A stretch of DNA of 61,166 nt from a bacterium (GTDB lineage Bacteria > Planctomycetota > Planctomycetia > Pirellulales > Pirellulaceae), in NCBI GenBank assembly GCA_030430075.1, contig JAUIGN010000055.1, positions 1-61,166 of the forward strand, given 5' to 3'. The notes beneath the pieces are model-generated. The model ran no database searches. It was not told the DNA's origin and worked only from the letters and a program-made list of their open reading frames with translations. Positions 48,101-55,608 of the stretch are shown piece after piece. Within the stretch, counting starts at the first letter, position 1, and the number at the start of each line of letters is the position of its first letter. A program made the translations under genes and the position numbers.

Positions 48101-48510
48101 TCATCGTCGATGCGCCCCTCGCGGATCGCTGATGCAATTTGCTGTCCAGGTTCCAGCGGTGAGTAGTTGATCATGTTCACAAACACCGGTTGACCATCGC
48201 GCTGAAAGAGGTCCCCCTGAATCGTGAAGGGAAAGGCGCCCTGATCGAGCTCTGGAAAATCTCCTTGTGCCGGCGTGTCGTTGCCGGTCGGGAGGCCGCG
48301 ATTGGTATCGGTGTGGAATGCCGTACCAGTCTCTGCGCCAGCCACCTCGACCGGTCCGGCAGCGACGTGCCGATCATCACTGCCAACCTCACCCTGCGCA
48401 TCGATGTCACCATTACCGAACCCATCGAGCTTCGCCAACAGGTCGCGCCGCTCAAGCGATTGCAGGTGCAGCCGACGACGCCTTCGCATACTGTTTCTAG
48501 TCGTGCCCAT
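42145..48510 (-). CDS. Giant secreted glycosidase / beta-helix / dockerin protein
   Basis: 2121 residues. The N-terminus has basic residues and SLERRDLLA, the planctomycete sorting motif. Domains in order: a glycoside-hydrolase clan A-like TIM barrel (about 75-460) with WEIGNEF (acid/base Glu about 228) and VVSESG (nucleophile Glu about 338); an Ig/PKD-like region; calcium-binding thrombospondin-3-like repeats (about 650-790, DPDNDG); GEVED domain (about 837-957, SDGEVEDY); CSLREA-type domain (about 963-1023, TCSLRAAIEQAN); eleven right-handed beta-helix units with NLIGTD (about 1023-1790); a dockerin pair (about 1940-2015, DVNNDG and DINGDG). It likely binds and cleaves a polysaccharide outside the cell. 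The ATG follows CGGAGAA. Divergent from a small HTH gene. Confidence 0.92.
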   Translation of the reverse strand: MGTTRNSMRRRRRLHLQSLERRDLLAKLDGFGNGDIDAQGEVGSDDRHVAAGPVEVAGAETGTAFHTDTNRGLPTGNDTPAQGDFPELDQGAFPFTIQGDLFQRDGQPVFVNMINYSPLEPGQQIASAIREGRIDDDLRRLAAYAPESNDPLVLRVYPQPTAEIPIRMPQSFYDGVRDLGIWITRDIYFNDDFKSAEAINDGKAAIDMVINEVETVGGLDRIFAWEIGNEFKADTASDIASLENFLLEMRNHIKARMAESGRESFSDWVTWGSWSPSDPLRTAGNPIRVPLLDYVSFNAYSYEPDRIRDHQAGPVTGTPYAGYLAALKNEFPDKPMVVSESGLPDSPTEEVLDHSRISPLYPNYRKGGLSSEQVAEGLADRYWDARLAGNIAGFGVFEWMDEWHKAGAASSQEDHPEEYFGLGRFDDNSSGELRYKLQQQTIHDMYTMQFGAAGFSVGLTADETALTSTGTTTLRATVAPDTPGPVRYRWESSHGFVTGDADTVEFYAGGISLGPVTVTVVAIDANGRAATETLELDIASASPSIEILTFGTTRSSGRVANVDLTENKVVLYVKTDQFYVQPYTDMKHVWVGPTGHWWSENTVTVDHSPQLHAWVVPNTFDPPATMSSPPPVIIAEANPESQINDGDNDLLPDTTFEPHLDQDRYDDPDNDGATNLEELWNGGNPSVADNDIDVDGLEDTWERRYFGRLTFGPGDDPDNDGLTNLEEATRGIHPGRTAVDRDQDGLPDVWEQRYFTTLDQGGDDDANHDGMSNTDEYELGIVPDVGLDYGDAPGSFLATLLADDGPRHLLGAELFLGSGVDADDDGFGNGVEDLPFTSSDDDTEGATPDDEDGVANFAPLASSDTSYSVTVSLVNATGSDANLVGWIDFDSSGSFDADEAATAVVLNDSVEATLTWNNLGSSGPDIVAGATFARLRLTTDPITEAGTVGIRSDGEVEDYRLDIARVFVVNTLGDTDDANLADGLCADGTGTCSLRAAIEQANATPNAPAGHDRIHFRLPGPGPYTISPVSSLPSISDPVIIDGTTQPGFSGTPLVELDGSGAGAGVSGLTIVSGGSSVVGLAINRFASNGILLANGSGSIIQQNMIGTNADGTAVLGNGGHGVIIFNSAGNLVGGAMAHQANVISGNGGHGVFVTGAASTGNGVRGNMIGVGADGAVPLGNDGAGVRLDQGASENHVGGPGNVISSNSAAGIFLVGAGTSDNEVIGNMIGTDRSGTLVRGNDASGVVIDGAAGNMIGLVGQGNVISGNELDGVYVTGATASQNVIQSNRIGLDASGNTALPNQSNGINLFNAPNNTIGGATTGAGNVVSGNVQSGLFVFGAASAGNKVEGNRIGTDSTGTTALSNGLFGVVLREAPNNTVGGTVATARNVVSGNAEAGIAILNEGASGNVVIGNLIGTDLTGTHDVGNRTTGILIWKAPGNRVGGPTSAERNVISGNDQFGVRIATFMASGNQVLGNLIGTDISGAKALPNNDTGIHLANAQNTIVGGAMAGAGNVVSANGNHGIVLTGAGAANNRLEGNVIGLDLTGTVALGNANVGVRIAAAAHDNTVGGVPIGSGNLISANGADGVLLVGANTKQNTVAGNLIGTDLAGTVDLGNASSGVAIVAATTNTVGGAGLDASNLISGNDLFGVAISGATATGNVVQGNAIGTDITGSVNLGNASSGVFVAAPDNRVGGVELGAGNLISGNGFVGLRISGPDANGNRIEGNLIGTQIDGATPLGNAGQGVRIDGASNNHIGGTATNAGNVIAHQTRQGVAVIGASSGNSIQGNAIFANGELGIDLNLDGRTHNDTSLGDEDNDSGPNQLQNFPVLQGATLNGSLVIDYAVPSTPDNSAYDLTIEFFLADSSGAAGQAYLGRDTYTVDDATLLKRATITAGGANPGDRIVATATDALGNTSEFSAEIMILASPPLDSPTAGTTHWQNPLVPRDVNNDGSAVDPVGDILPLINELHQRTVIDGHGILPAIIGAPPIYLDINGDGRLTPVGDVLPQINAFNTQVVREGEGRPGGQRPTIDRRLVASTHDSPERSQVEVLPRGMTLPVEVDVDRRAGLRYAPRIDSTSRNPIEALPVDHLFRQEDATWLPGESELESLVQELLGTTE
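43130..45440 (-). repeat. Beta-helix-coding repeats inside the giant glycosidase gene
   Basis: About eleven units of roughly 190-200 bp, each coding for a pattern like GNLIGTD-x-TG-x-x-x-LGN followed by NTVGG and NVISGN. Individual units differ at DNA level but keep the key residues, so they are old duplications compared with the 660-bp repeats of the first gene. Confidence 0.85.
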
Positions 48511-48891
48511 GGCTGTTCTCCGGTAATAAGGATGTTGATGCAGTAAATGTCGGTGAAACAAGACCTCTCATAACGGCACGTTTCGACGGAGGTGCCGAGC
48601 GCGATTCACGCCCATCAGCAACTCCGAACCGCGGACGAGCTCGGGGCAATGCGAGCGCACCACCGTGTCGACTCGAGTACCCTTCGCCATCCCGACGGGG
48701 CATCCAGAGTTCTCTCTTGTCCTGGGCTCAAGCATGACGGTCTGCATGCTCCGCCACCGAGATATCGAGTCCCCTCAAGATAGCAACGAACTCGGGACTC
48801 GTGATTCCACGATGGATTAAATTTCGATATTACCCCGTGGTATCAGCACCTGCTAACATTTGCGTTCGCTTATCTTAAAACGACGGCATAC
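48511..48891. other. Divergent promoter region
   Basis: About 380 bp between the giant glycosidase gene and the HTH gene. The part near 48800-48900 is AT-rich (TTAAATTTCGATATTA) and is the best place for promoters; no boxes could be assigned with confidence. Confidence 0.45.
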
Positions 48892-49206
48892 GTGACACAC
48901 GCGGGCGATGATCGTTGGGCGCGAAGAATGCTTGAGCAATTCAGGCGGGGCATCCGGCGCAGGTTCGCACGACGCGTATGGAAGGGACTGCTCCGAATCA
49001 CGCGAGTTCAATCGCATCTCGCCAGTCGGCTGGGAATCAGCCAATCCCCCGTCTCGAAAGGCGAGAACGATGGCATGTTGTCACTTGACGTCTTACTTGC
49101 GATGCTCGTCGAGTTTCAACTGGACTGGGAGGAACTGCCCCTACCGCCCTCACCAACAGAAGGGGCGAAAGAATTCAAATCGGCGAACGGCTCAGTGCCG
49201 ACCTGA
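48892..49206 (+). CDS. Small XRE-like helix-turn-helix protein
   Basis: 104 residues. An HTH_3-type region is clear: VQSHLASRLGISQSPVSKGE, followed by a DGMLSLDVLLAML helix that fits the fourth helix of XRE repressors. The N-terminal 35 residues are Arg-rich and the exact start is uncertain (GTG used here). It may regulate itself or the divergent glycosidase gene. Confidence 0.6.
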   Translation: MTHAGDDRWARRMLEQFRRGIRRRFARRVWKGLLRITRVQSHLASRLGISQSPVSKGENDGMLSLDVLLAMLVEFQLDWEELPLPPSPTEGAKEFKSANGSVPT

Positions 49207-49783
49207 AAATGCCGCCTGCCGAGCTGACAAGGCTTGGACAATGCTGGGTACGGGCGCTCTTCCAAGCAGTTTGGGCAATCCCCCGCAATTGGAGCGACCT
49301 GGGCACCGCGGGGATACCAACAGAAGACGACCCGCAATCAACACACGATAGGAAGATCTGCCGGCATACGTCGCGGGCAAGTGCAACGGCCCACGAACTC
49401 AGAGCAGGATCGCGGACGCACTCGATAGATCCCAACAGCGACGAGCGTACACTGCCGGCGGCTTCGAATCACGACGTGCACACCCGGAGCACATCGCTTG
49501 GTCCAAGGCGATGTCTATTGACGAGACGGCTTCGCTCGATTCTGCCGATGGAGCCTTGCGGCTACCGGAAGGCGCTTCAACGTCGCCTTCCGGCGAGACC
49601 TACGTCGCGCACTCGACGCGCCGCGACGCGGCCCCTCGGACGATTCGAACCCAGGGCACTCGGAAGACGCGGATCCAGGCGGGGCACCGGCTGCGTTGCG
49701 AGAATGGCTCGCCGGCACCACGTTGCCGCGTCAGCAGCGCCGCTGGGCCACGCAACGTGTGATTCGAGCGCGAACTAGCCAAG
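49207..49783. other. Gene-poor stretch
   Basis: About 580 bp. Frames exist on both strands but none shows family similarity. One minus-strand frame (49116-49337) contains a CPNC motif within a short Cys-rich segment and could be a gene remnant. No RNA gene was recognised. Confidence 0.4.
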
Positions 49784-50794
49784 TCATGGAGCCTGTGCCA
49801 CCGGTTGGTCAACGACGGTCAGCTCGCGAACGAATTTCACTTGCGGTCCACCAGTGCCTTTGACCGATTTTGCAGATAGAAATTCGGCGACATACCGTTG
49901 CTCTTTTTTCTTCTCGGGGACTTCGAACTTGTCGCCTTTTTGCAGAATCAGCCGCTTGTCAAACATGCCACCGAAGTTGCGTGTGCCGGCTGCCTGGCAG
50001 GGATACCAGTTTCCCTGGCCTTTGTCGTCCTCCAGGTAGAACTCAGGATAGCAATGACCTTGAATCCAGACGGTGCGGGCCGGGATTCGGTTCGCTCGGC
50101 AGAGCGCGATGAACAGCGACGTCAATTCCTCGCAGTCCCCCGTTCCGTCCTGCAGCGCTGCCAGAGCACCTTTGAACGGTCCGTCTTTGTACTCGACGTT
50201 GTCCCGCACCCAATCGTAGATCGCCTCCACGCGTTCCCAGGCACCCGATTTCCCCTTCACCACTTCGCGTGCCACGCGCTTGATCCGCGAGTCGGTCGTT
50301 TCGATCTTCGGACTCTTCCCCAGATAGACATGAAAACCACGCGGCTTCCTCCGCGGGATGCGCAGCGAGTCCACGTCTTCCGGTGGTCGGATCGTTCGTT
50401 TGGCCACTTCGTACGTCAGATAGATGTGGGCTTCCTCACCGGTGGCGAGCTGCGGGATCGCCACAAGAAGTTGCTTGACGCCGTTGTCGAGTGTTCGAAA
50501 ACCCCACTTGCCGACGTGCGAGCTGATGTCATTCAATGACTCGATGTGCCGCACCGACTGGTCCGGCCAATCCGTGGGAACCGGAACCGTGGCGAAAATG
50601 CCGCCGCAATCCGCTTGCACAGCCGTTACCGAGAGGCCGATCTTCCAATACTGGATTGCGGTCGGCTCGGTCTCCGCACCCTTCTTCGGTTCGTCGAACC
50701 CACCGCCAAAGCCACCTGCGAATTGGCCGAAACTGGTTGGGGTGGCCGCAAAGACGGCGACGATCAGGACGAATAACGAGCGGTAAATCTTCAC
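49784..50794 (-). CDS. Secreted transglutaminase-like protein
   Basis: 336 residues from GTG, chosen because AAGGAG lies 9 nt upstream and a signal peptide follows (YRSLFVLIVAVFAATPTSF). The transglutaminase core is at about 210-300: catalytic Cys in GTGDCEEL, catalytic His in GHCYPEFYLED. The position of the usual Asp is WYPCQAAG, where Cys replaces it. Planctomycete members of this group may be peptidases or inactive; acyl transfer cannot be assumed. A Gly/Phe-rich stretch (FAGGFGGGF) follows the signal peptide. Confidence 0.85.
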   Translation of the reverse strand: MKIYRSLFVLIVAVFAATPTSFGQFAGGFGGGFDEPKKGAETEPTAIQYWKIGLSVTAVQADCGGIFATVPVPTDWPDQSVRHIESLNDISSHVGKWGFRTLDNGVKQLLVAIPQLATGEEAHIYLTYEVAKRTIRPPEDVDSLRIPRRKPRGFHVYLGKSPKIETTDSRIKRVAREVVKGKSGAWERVEAIYDWVRDNVEYKDGPFKGALAALQDGTGDCEELTSLFIALCRANRIPARTVWIQGHCYPEFYLEDDKGQGNWYPCQAAGTRNFGGMFDKRLILQKGDKFEVPEKKKEQRYVAEFLSAKSVKGTGGPQVKFVRELTVVDQPVAQAP

Positions 50795-51405
50795 AGCGGC
50801 AAACTCCTTGGTTCCCACCTCGCGCAACACGCGACGTGACAGGCAAGCGGACATGAGGCCGGTTTGTAGCGGGACTCCTGCTTCCCATCCTTCCATCCTA
50901 ATCCGCCAGTCAGGCAACCGACGGAAAAAAGGGGGCCTGATACTGGCTCGATCTGAGACGCGGGGCGGCGTGACGCCGGCAGTCCGCTTTACTTGGCCAA
51001 CACGAGGAACCACGTCGCCTCTCGCTCAGACAAAGCAGCGGGGCTGACCGGACCATCGTCACGGACCGCGGGTCGCCAAACCCTCACGTCATCGTGCTCA
51101 AACTTCGTCGAGCTCCTGCTGCAGCAAGGACGCAACCGAAAAGCGAGTCTGCCAACATCTGGTTCGCTCCTGTTGGCCGTTCGCAAGACATTCGCGCACT
51201 GTGCGTGGATGTCGCCGCGGTCGGCTCGGGAACGGCAGGAATTGGAGACCTGCGGTCGTCGGTTTCGGCGGGGTCGGAGACCCGCGCCGAGCAGTAGGTC
51301 GGAGACCTGCGGTCGTCGGTTTCGGCGGGGTCGGAGACCCGCGCCGAGCAGTAGGTCGGAGACCCGCGCCGAGCAGTTCGGCGGAGGTCCCTTCGAACAG
51401 GGTGC
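50795..51405. other. Intergenic region with a short tandem array
   Basis: About 610 bp. Apart from the 57-bp array at 51244-51377 nothing was recognised; long frames on both strands are driven by repeat content. Confidence 0.5.
51244..51377. repeat. 57-bp tandem array sharing a block with 26.1 kb
   Basis: Units start at 51244, 51301 and 51358 (the last is shortened). Each carries GGAGACCTGCGGTCGTCGG and GGGGTCGGAGACCCGCGCC. The 52 bp from 51241 to 51292 match the reverse complement of 26103-26154 with one mismatch. Confidence 0.9.
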
Positions 51406-51639
51406 TTACGGGTTGGCGGGGGCAGGTCCGGGCAACGTGGGCAGTTCGGGAATCGCGGCCCCGCTGCTGTAGCCGTTGACGATGCCGCTGCTGTAACCTT
51501 CGAAGCTCGGCGCACTCGAGTAGGTGGCACAATCGGTACAGGCATCACCACGGAACCACGACGTCCGAGGTCCGCATTGCGAACACCCTGTCGCTGCCGC
51601 AACGACCGCGACGATCGCCAGAAACAGAAACTTTTTCAT
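51406..51639 (-). CDS. Small lipoprotein
   Basis: 77 residues. Lipoprotein signal KKFLFLAIVAVVAAATGC with Cys at about 19, then two CxxC-like spacings (CSQC, CTDC), a Tyr/Ser/Gly-rich middle (FEGYSSGIVNGYSSG) and a Pro-rich tail. No family recognised. The cysteines after the lipobox could bind metal or form disulfides. Confidence 0.7.
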   Translation of the reverse strand: MKKFLFLAIVAVVAAATGCSQCGPRTSWFRGDACTDCATYSSAPSFEGYSSGIVNGYSSGAAIPELPTLPGPAPANP

Positions 51640-52065
51640 GGGAGGATCTCCACTCTTTCCAAGGCATGGGTGCAAGAACAACTTCCCGCACGTCGCTACC
51701 GGTCACCAGACAGCGGCGACGGGTGAATTGCGGCAGTCGTCCTCGAGCCAATTCCAGAATAAACGTTGGTTCGGATTACGCCCCTTCCGTGGGTTCACGG
51801 CAACTCTACGTCGTGCGGTGTGTTGTGCAAATGCAACGCTTGTATTTTTTCTTCACCACCTTGTCGATTATTTGGCGACCCACCCGTTGTTTAAATGCTA
51901 CGTTTTCTTCTCAAGGTGTTGTTTTTCGGCAACCTGCCGTGTCTTCGATGGATCCTTGCCGCCGCCTCTGCCCTCAGGACGACCAGCGGAAGCCCGACTG
52001 CGCGGATTCCCTCGTCGCAGGGAAGCGGCTCATGGACAGCGCAACCACGAAAAGGTCAGTCAGCG
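51640..52065. other. Divergent intergenic region, AT-rich
   Basis: About 425 bp between the lipoprotein and the hydrolase. A TTTTTTCTTC tract and other AT-rich sequence at 51840-51910 suggest a promoter area; no exact boxes can be assigned. Confidence 0.45.
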
Positions 52066-53265
52066 ATGCAGAAGCGAATGATGGACGCGACGATTCCACG
52101 CGGCGGCAAGTTCGCCACCTTGATCCTGTTGGCCCTGGTCGTGCCCACGGGCCGGCAAACGCTGGCAGAACCAGTCGCCACGCGCAACACGGATTCCGTC
52201 GTCGATCCGGGCGAACTGCTGTTCGCGGAAGGACCGGCCGGTGCCGTTCAGAAAGTTACTGAACACGAAGCAGCCGAACAGAAACCGGCCGGGTCGCAAG
52301 CGGAATCATCCTCGACCTGCGACGACCGGTGGATGGATTTTTCGACGAGCGGCGAAGACTATCATGCCTTGCGGGGGGACGATGCCTGGCTTCTGAGCAC
52401 ACGCCATCTGGGCTGTGTGGCGGGCAAAGACCCGGCCGCGTTCGACCTTCACGTATCGCACTATACGGATTCGGGCGACTGGGTCGACGCCAGCCTGGAT
52501 GAACTGCTTGCCAGCGAACCCCGGTTGACGGTGGTCTACGTGCACGGCAATCGGATCGGTGCCGACGACGCGGTTCACCGCGCCTGGGATGCGTTTCGCG
52601 TCTTGCAGATGGATCCCGGAGCGCCCCCCATGCGGTTGATCATCTGGTCGTGGCCCAGCGATCAGATCCATGGCCAGTTGCGTGATGTCCGCTACAAGGC
52701 AGCTCGCACGAATTCCGAGGGACATTACCTGGGGTGGTTTCTCAGTCAGCTCGACCAGGAAGCCTCGCTCAACCTGATCGGGTTCAGCTTCGGCGCTCGC
52801 GTGGTGACCGGCGCGCTGCATGTTCTGAGCGGCGGTCAGCTCTCGTGCCGACCGTCGGTGGCTTCCCCCGCGCCTGCCGGAAGACGACCGATCCAGGTGG
52901 TCCTCGTTGCAGGCGCGCTGCACAACCACTGGCTCTCGCCGGGCGGCCTGCACGAGGGTTTCTGGCGCTTCGCCGACCGCCTGCTTGTCCTTTTCAACTC
53001 CTGTGACCCGGTCCTCAAGCGGTACCGGTTTATCGAAAAACACGGCCGCCCCGTGGCGCTCGGTTTTCGCGGATCCTGGGGAATGGACGAGGCACAATCG
53101 GCCAGGACGGAGGAACGCGATGTATGTTGTTCCGTGGGCAAGACCCACAGCGAATTCGCGTTCTTCACTTCCGCAGAAGTGATCGAGGGCATCCAGCGGC
53201 ACATCCTGGCGCGCCCGGCCGCAGCCGTGGGCGAGCTCATTCGCGTGCCGCGATCATCTCCGTGA
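52066..53265 (+). CDS. Secreted alpha/beta-hydrolase
   Basis: 399 residues. Signal peptide KFATLILLALVVPTG. The alpha/beta-hydrolase core shows the oxyanion-hole motif VYVHGNR and the nucleophile elbow GFSFGAR (GxSxG, Ser about 243); a late His candidate is in KTHSEF. The sequence type is close to planctomycete DUF900-like lipase/esterase proteins. Start at MQKRMM; AAGGTC precedes it. The 3' end overlaps the convergent globin gene by 29 bp. Confidence 0.83.
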   Translation: MQKRMMDATIPRGGKFATLILLALVVPTGRQTLAEPVATRNTDSVVDPGELLFAEGPAGAVQKVTEHEAAEQKPAGSQAESSSTCDDRWMDFSTSGEDYHALRGDDAWLLSTRHLGCVAGKDPAAFDLHVSHYTDSGDWVDASLDELLASEPRLTVVYVHGNRIGADDAVHRAWDAFRVLQMDPGAPPMRLIIWSWPSDQIHGQLRDVRYKAARTNSEGHYLGWFLSQLDQEASLNLIGFSFGARVVTGALHVLSGGQLSCRPSVASPAPAGRRPIQVVLVAGALHNHWLSPGGLHEGFWRFADRLLVLFNSCDPVLKRYRFIEKHGRPVALGFRGSWGMDEAQSARTEERDVCCSVGKTHSEFAFFTSAEVIEGIQRHILARPAAAVGELIRVPRSSP

Positions 53266-53635
53266 TCGATTTTTGCATGGCGACCCGCCACTTCTGCTCG
53301 AGTTCGGCGGTGAACTCAGGGTCGTGCTGCTCGATCGCCGTGCACAGCGAGTCCAACCACATGGCGTACATCTCGGGAGCGATATCGAGTTCCCGGTGCC
53401 GGCGACCAAGCCGCTGAATCTCTTCCTCGGTGCCGTCCAGCCCACGATCGAAGCAGAGCATCTCCAAGAGCGACTGCCGCAGCATCAGCTTCTGCAGCTT
53501 GAAGTCGGTATTTTGAAACTTGACGGCGACAGCGGGGGACGTCGCGAGGAACAATTCATAGAACGAATCAATGAACTGGTCGCTCCTGCGGCATCGGTAG
53601 TAGCTGGCCAATACGTCGTTGGGCGGCTCGGTCAT
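53237..53635 (-). CDS. Single-domain globin
   Basis: 132 residues, all-helical. Globin landmarks: FIDSFYELFL (helix A/B), conserved Phe40 at the CD1-like position, Gln48 in the E helix region and GRRHRELDIAPEMY, where His80 fits the proximal F8 ligand. Length and spacing match bacterial single-domain globins. It could bind oxygen or NO; no reductase or signalling domain is attached. It overlaps the end of the hydrolase gene on the other strand. Confidence 0.82.
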   Translation of the reverse strand: MTEPPNDVLASYYRCRRSDQFIDSFYELFLATSPAVAVKFQNTDFKLQKLMLRQSLLEMLCFDRGLDGTEEEIQRLGRRHRELDIAPEMYAMWLDSLCTAIEQHDPEFTAELEQKWRVAMQKSITEMIAARE

Positions 53636-53914
53636 CGTAAGCGACTCCTCGAACTCTCGACGCGAGAAACGCGACTTAGAACAGGCGACATTCGGGCTTC
53701 GGCAGCGAACCGTTTATTGTTGAAGGCCGCTGGCCGGAACACAACCGTCTCTGCGACCTGCAACCGGGATCGCGGCGGACGCCCGTCGGATTACGCCGGT
53801 CCTGCCGCCATTTCGGCGGTCGTCGTGCCGCCTTCCCGATTCCCGGCTCCGGCGTCACAATGACCGATTCGTGAGAAACGACCGATTGTTCAACGCCACC
53901 GAGGGGCCGCTCGG

Positions 53915-54847
53915 ATGAATCCTCCTGTTGCCGTGCGAAATGGCCAGTTTATTCCTGAACACGAATTGACGATCCCCGTCTATGACGCCGGCTTCATGCA
54001 GGGCGTCACCGTCAGTGAACAGATGCGCACATTTGGCGGACGCCTGTTTCGGCTGGACGATCACCTGGCCCGCCTGCGGCATTCGTTGACGCTGATCGGC
54101 CTGGAAGACCGGGTCGACACCGCTCAACTGGCGGACTGGGCAAGCGAGTTGGTAAAGCGGAATCACGGCCGGCTCGCAGCGGGCGACGACCTGGCCTTAG
54201 CGCTGTTCGTCACACCCGGCCCCTACCCCGCCATGGCCCCGCCGGGAGACCATGGACCGACGATCGGCATGCACACGTTTCCGCTCCCCTTCCGTCAATG
54301 GGTCGATCTTTACGATCACGGACAGGCATTGGAGATTACCGATATCCAACAGGTTTCCGGCAACTGCTGGCCATCCGAGCTGAAATGTCGCAGCCGGATG
54401 CACTACTACCTGGCGGACCTGCACGCCCGCCGCAAAGACCCCGCGGCCCGTGCCCTGTTGCTCGACAGCGGAGGACATGTGAACGAAGCGTCGACCGCCA
54501 ACCTGGTCATCTTCCGGGACGGTGAAGGGTTCGTATCGCCACCGCGAGAAAAGATCCTGCCGGGCGTGAGTGTGGCCATGCTACAGTCGCTGGCCGAGGC
54601 CGCGGGGATCCCGTTTGTCCATCGCGAGGTTGCCGTCGATGATATTCTGACCGCGGACGAAGCCATGCTGAGCAGCACGTCTCCCTGCTTGCTGCCGGTC
54701 TGTTCCTTGAACGGACAAGCCATCGGAGCGGCCTGTCCCGGCCCCGTCTTCAGGGACGCCATTGAACGCTGGAGCCAGGAAGTCGACGTGGCGATCATCG
54801 CCCAGGCACGGCGGTTCGCGACCCGCCAAGGAACGAGTGGTCAATGA
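53915..54847 (+). CDS. Class IV aminotransferase
   Basis: 310 residues. PLP-dependent fold type IV: catalytic Lys in SELKCRSR (about 157), cofactor-binding Glu/Asn in NEASTANL, and the conserved PVYDAGFMQG start. This family holds branched-chain aminotransferases, D-amino acid aminotransferases and aminodeoxychorismate lyases. Which one cannot be decided by eye. If BCAT-like, it would complete the branched-chain route with ilvC. Confidence 0.92.
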   Translation: MNPPVAVRNGQFIPEHELTIPVYDAGFMQGVTVSEQMRTFGGRLFRLDDHLARLRHSLTLIGLEDRVDTAQLADWASELVKRNHGRLAAGDDLALALFVTPGPYPAMAPPGDHGPTIGMHTFPLPFRQWVDLYDHGQALEITDIQQVSGNCWPSELKCRSRMHYYLADLHARRKDPAARALLLDSGGHVNEASTANLVIFRDGEGFVSPPREKILPGVSVAMLQSLAEAAGIPFVHREVAVDDILTADEAMLSSTSPCLLPVCSLNGQAIGAACPGPVFRDAIERWSQEVDVAIIAQARRFATRQGTSGQ

Positions 54848-54939
54848 TTTCCCGGCAGCGACAGCAAACGTAAGGCAGGCCGTCGTCAAGCAGTGCCTAG
54901 AATCGCCGCGCGGCGTCAGCCGCGGTTCCTGGGTGACGA

Positions 54940-54976
54940 CAACCGGGGCCAACGCCCCCGCGGCTGATGAATGACC
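54940..54976 (-). repeat. Dispersed intergenic repeat, copy E (short)
   Basis: On the minus strand it reads a CATTCATCAGCCG head followed by GGGGGCGTTGGCCCCGGTTG, matching the first third of the element. Confidence 0.6.
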
Positions 54977-55018
54977 CGGGCGACTGTTGGAGCTTCGGGC
55001 GGTAAGCATCCCCTTGGT

Positions 55019-55504
55019 TCACTTGCCCGCCATGCCGGCCAGCTTGAGAATCGTGTCGAACTCTTTCTTGCGAACCGGTTGAATCGACAGGCGCGACCCT
55101 TTCCGCAGCAGTTCCATGTCTCGCAAGGCAGCGCATTCGCGCAACTCCGGCAAGCCGATCAGACGTTCGAAGACAAACTCCAGCCGGACGTCGACCATGA
55201 ACCAGCGGGGGTCCGTCTGGGAGGACTTGGGGTCGTAGTGTTTGTCGTCAGGATCCCAGGCAGTGAAATCTGGGTAGCCTTCCTGGGTCACGACGGCGAC
55301 GCCGGCAACCCCTGGCGGTTTGGCGTTGGAATGATAAATGAAGACGCGGTCGCCCCGTTTCATCTCATCGCGCAGAATGTTCCGCGCCTGGTAGTTCCGA
55401 ACGCCATCCCAATGCGTCGTCTGCGTCGGCTCGGCAGCCAAATCCTGAATCGAATAGGAGGTCGGCTCCGTCTTCAGGAGCCAGTATTTCTTTGCTTTCG
55501 CCAT
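55019..55504 (-). CDS. EVE-domain protein
   Basis: 161 residues. The PUA-like EVE fold is recognised by KYWLLKTEPTSYS at the start, HWDGVRNYQARNILR, GDRVFIYHSN and PRWFMVDV. Similar to thymocyte nuclear protein 1; EVE domains bind modified bases in DNA or RNA. Alone, not fused to a restriction enzyme. Located 105 bp from the large dehydrogenase on the same strand. Confidence 0.94.
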   Translation of the reverse strand: MAKAKKYWLLKTEPTSYSIQDLAAEPTQTTHWDGVRNYQARNILRDEMKRGDRVFIYHSNAKPPGVAGVAVVTQEGYPDFTAWDPDDKHYDPKSSQTDPRWFMVDVRLEFVFERLIGLPELRECAALRDMELLRKGSRLSIQPVRKKEFDTILKLAGMAGK

Positions 55505-55608
55505 CGTCTCACAAACGGTCTGGGCGTTCCGACCTGGGGCCTGCCAACGGCCTGGAGGCTGGAAACGAGAGACTCGAAACTGGGAACCTGTTGGAAGAGG
55601 TGTCCGGC

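Noticed and set aside
49620..49660. tRNA-like T-loop (GGGTTCGAATC on the minus strand)
   Set aside because: The flanking stem does not pair and no cloverleaf can be drawn.
51244..51377. CRISPR array
   Set aside because: Units are contiguous tandem repeats without unique spacers and no cas genes are nearby.
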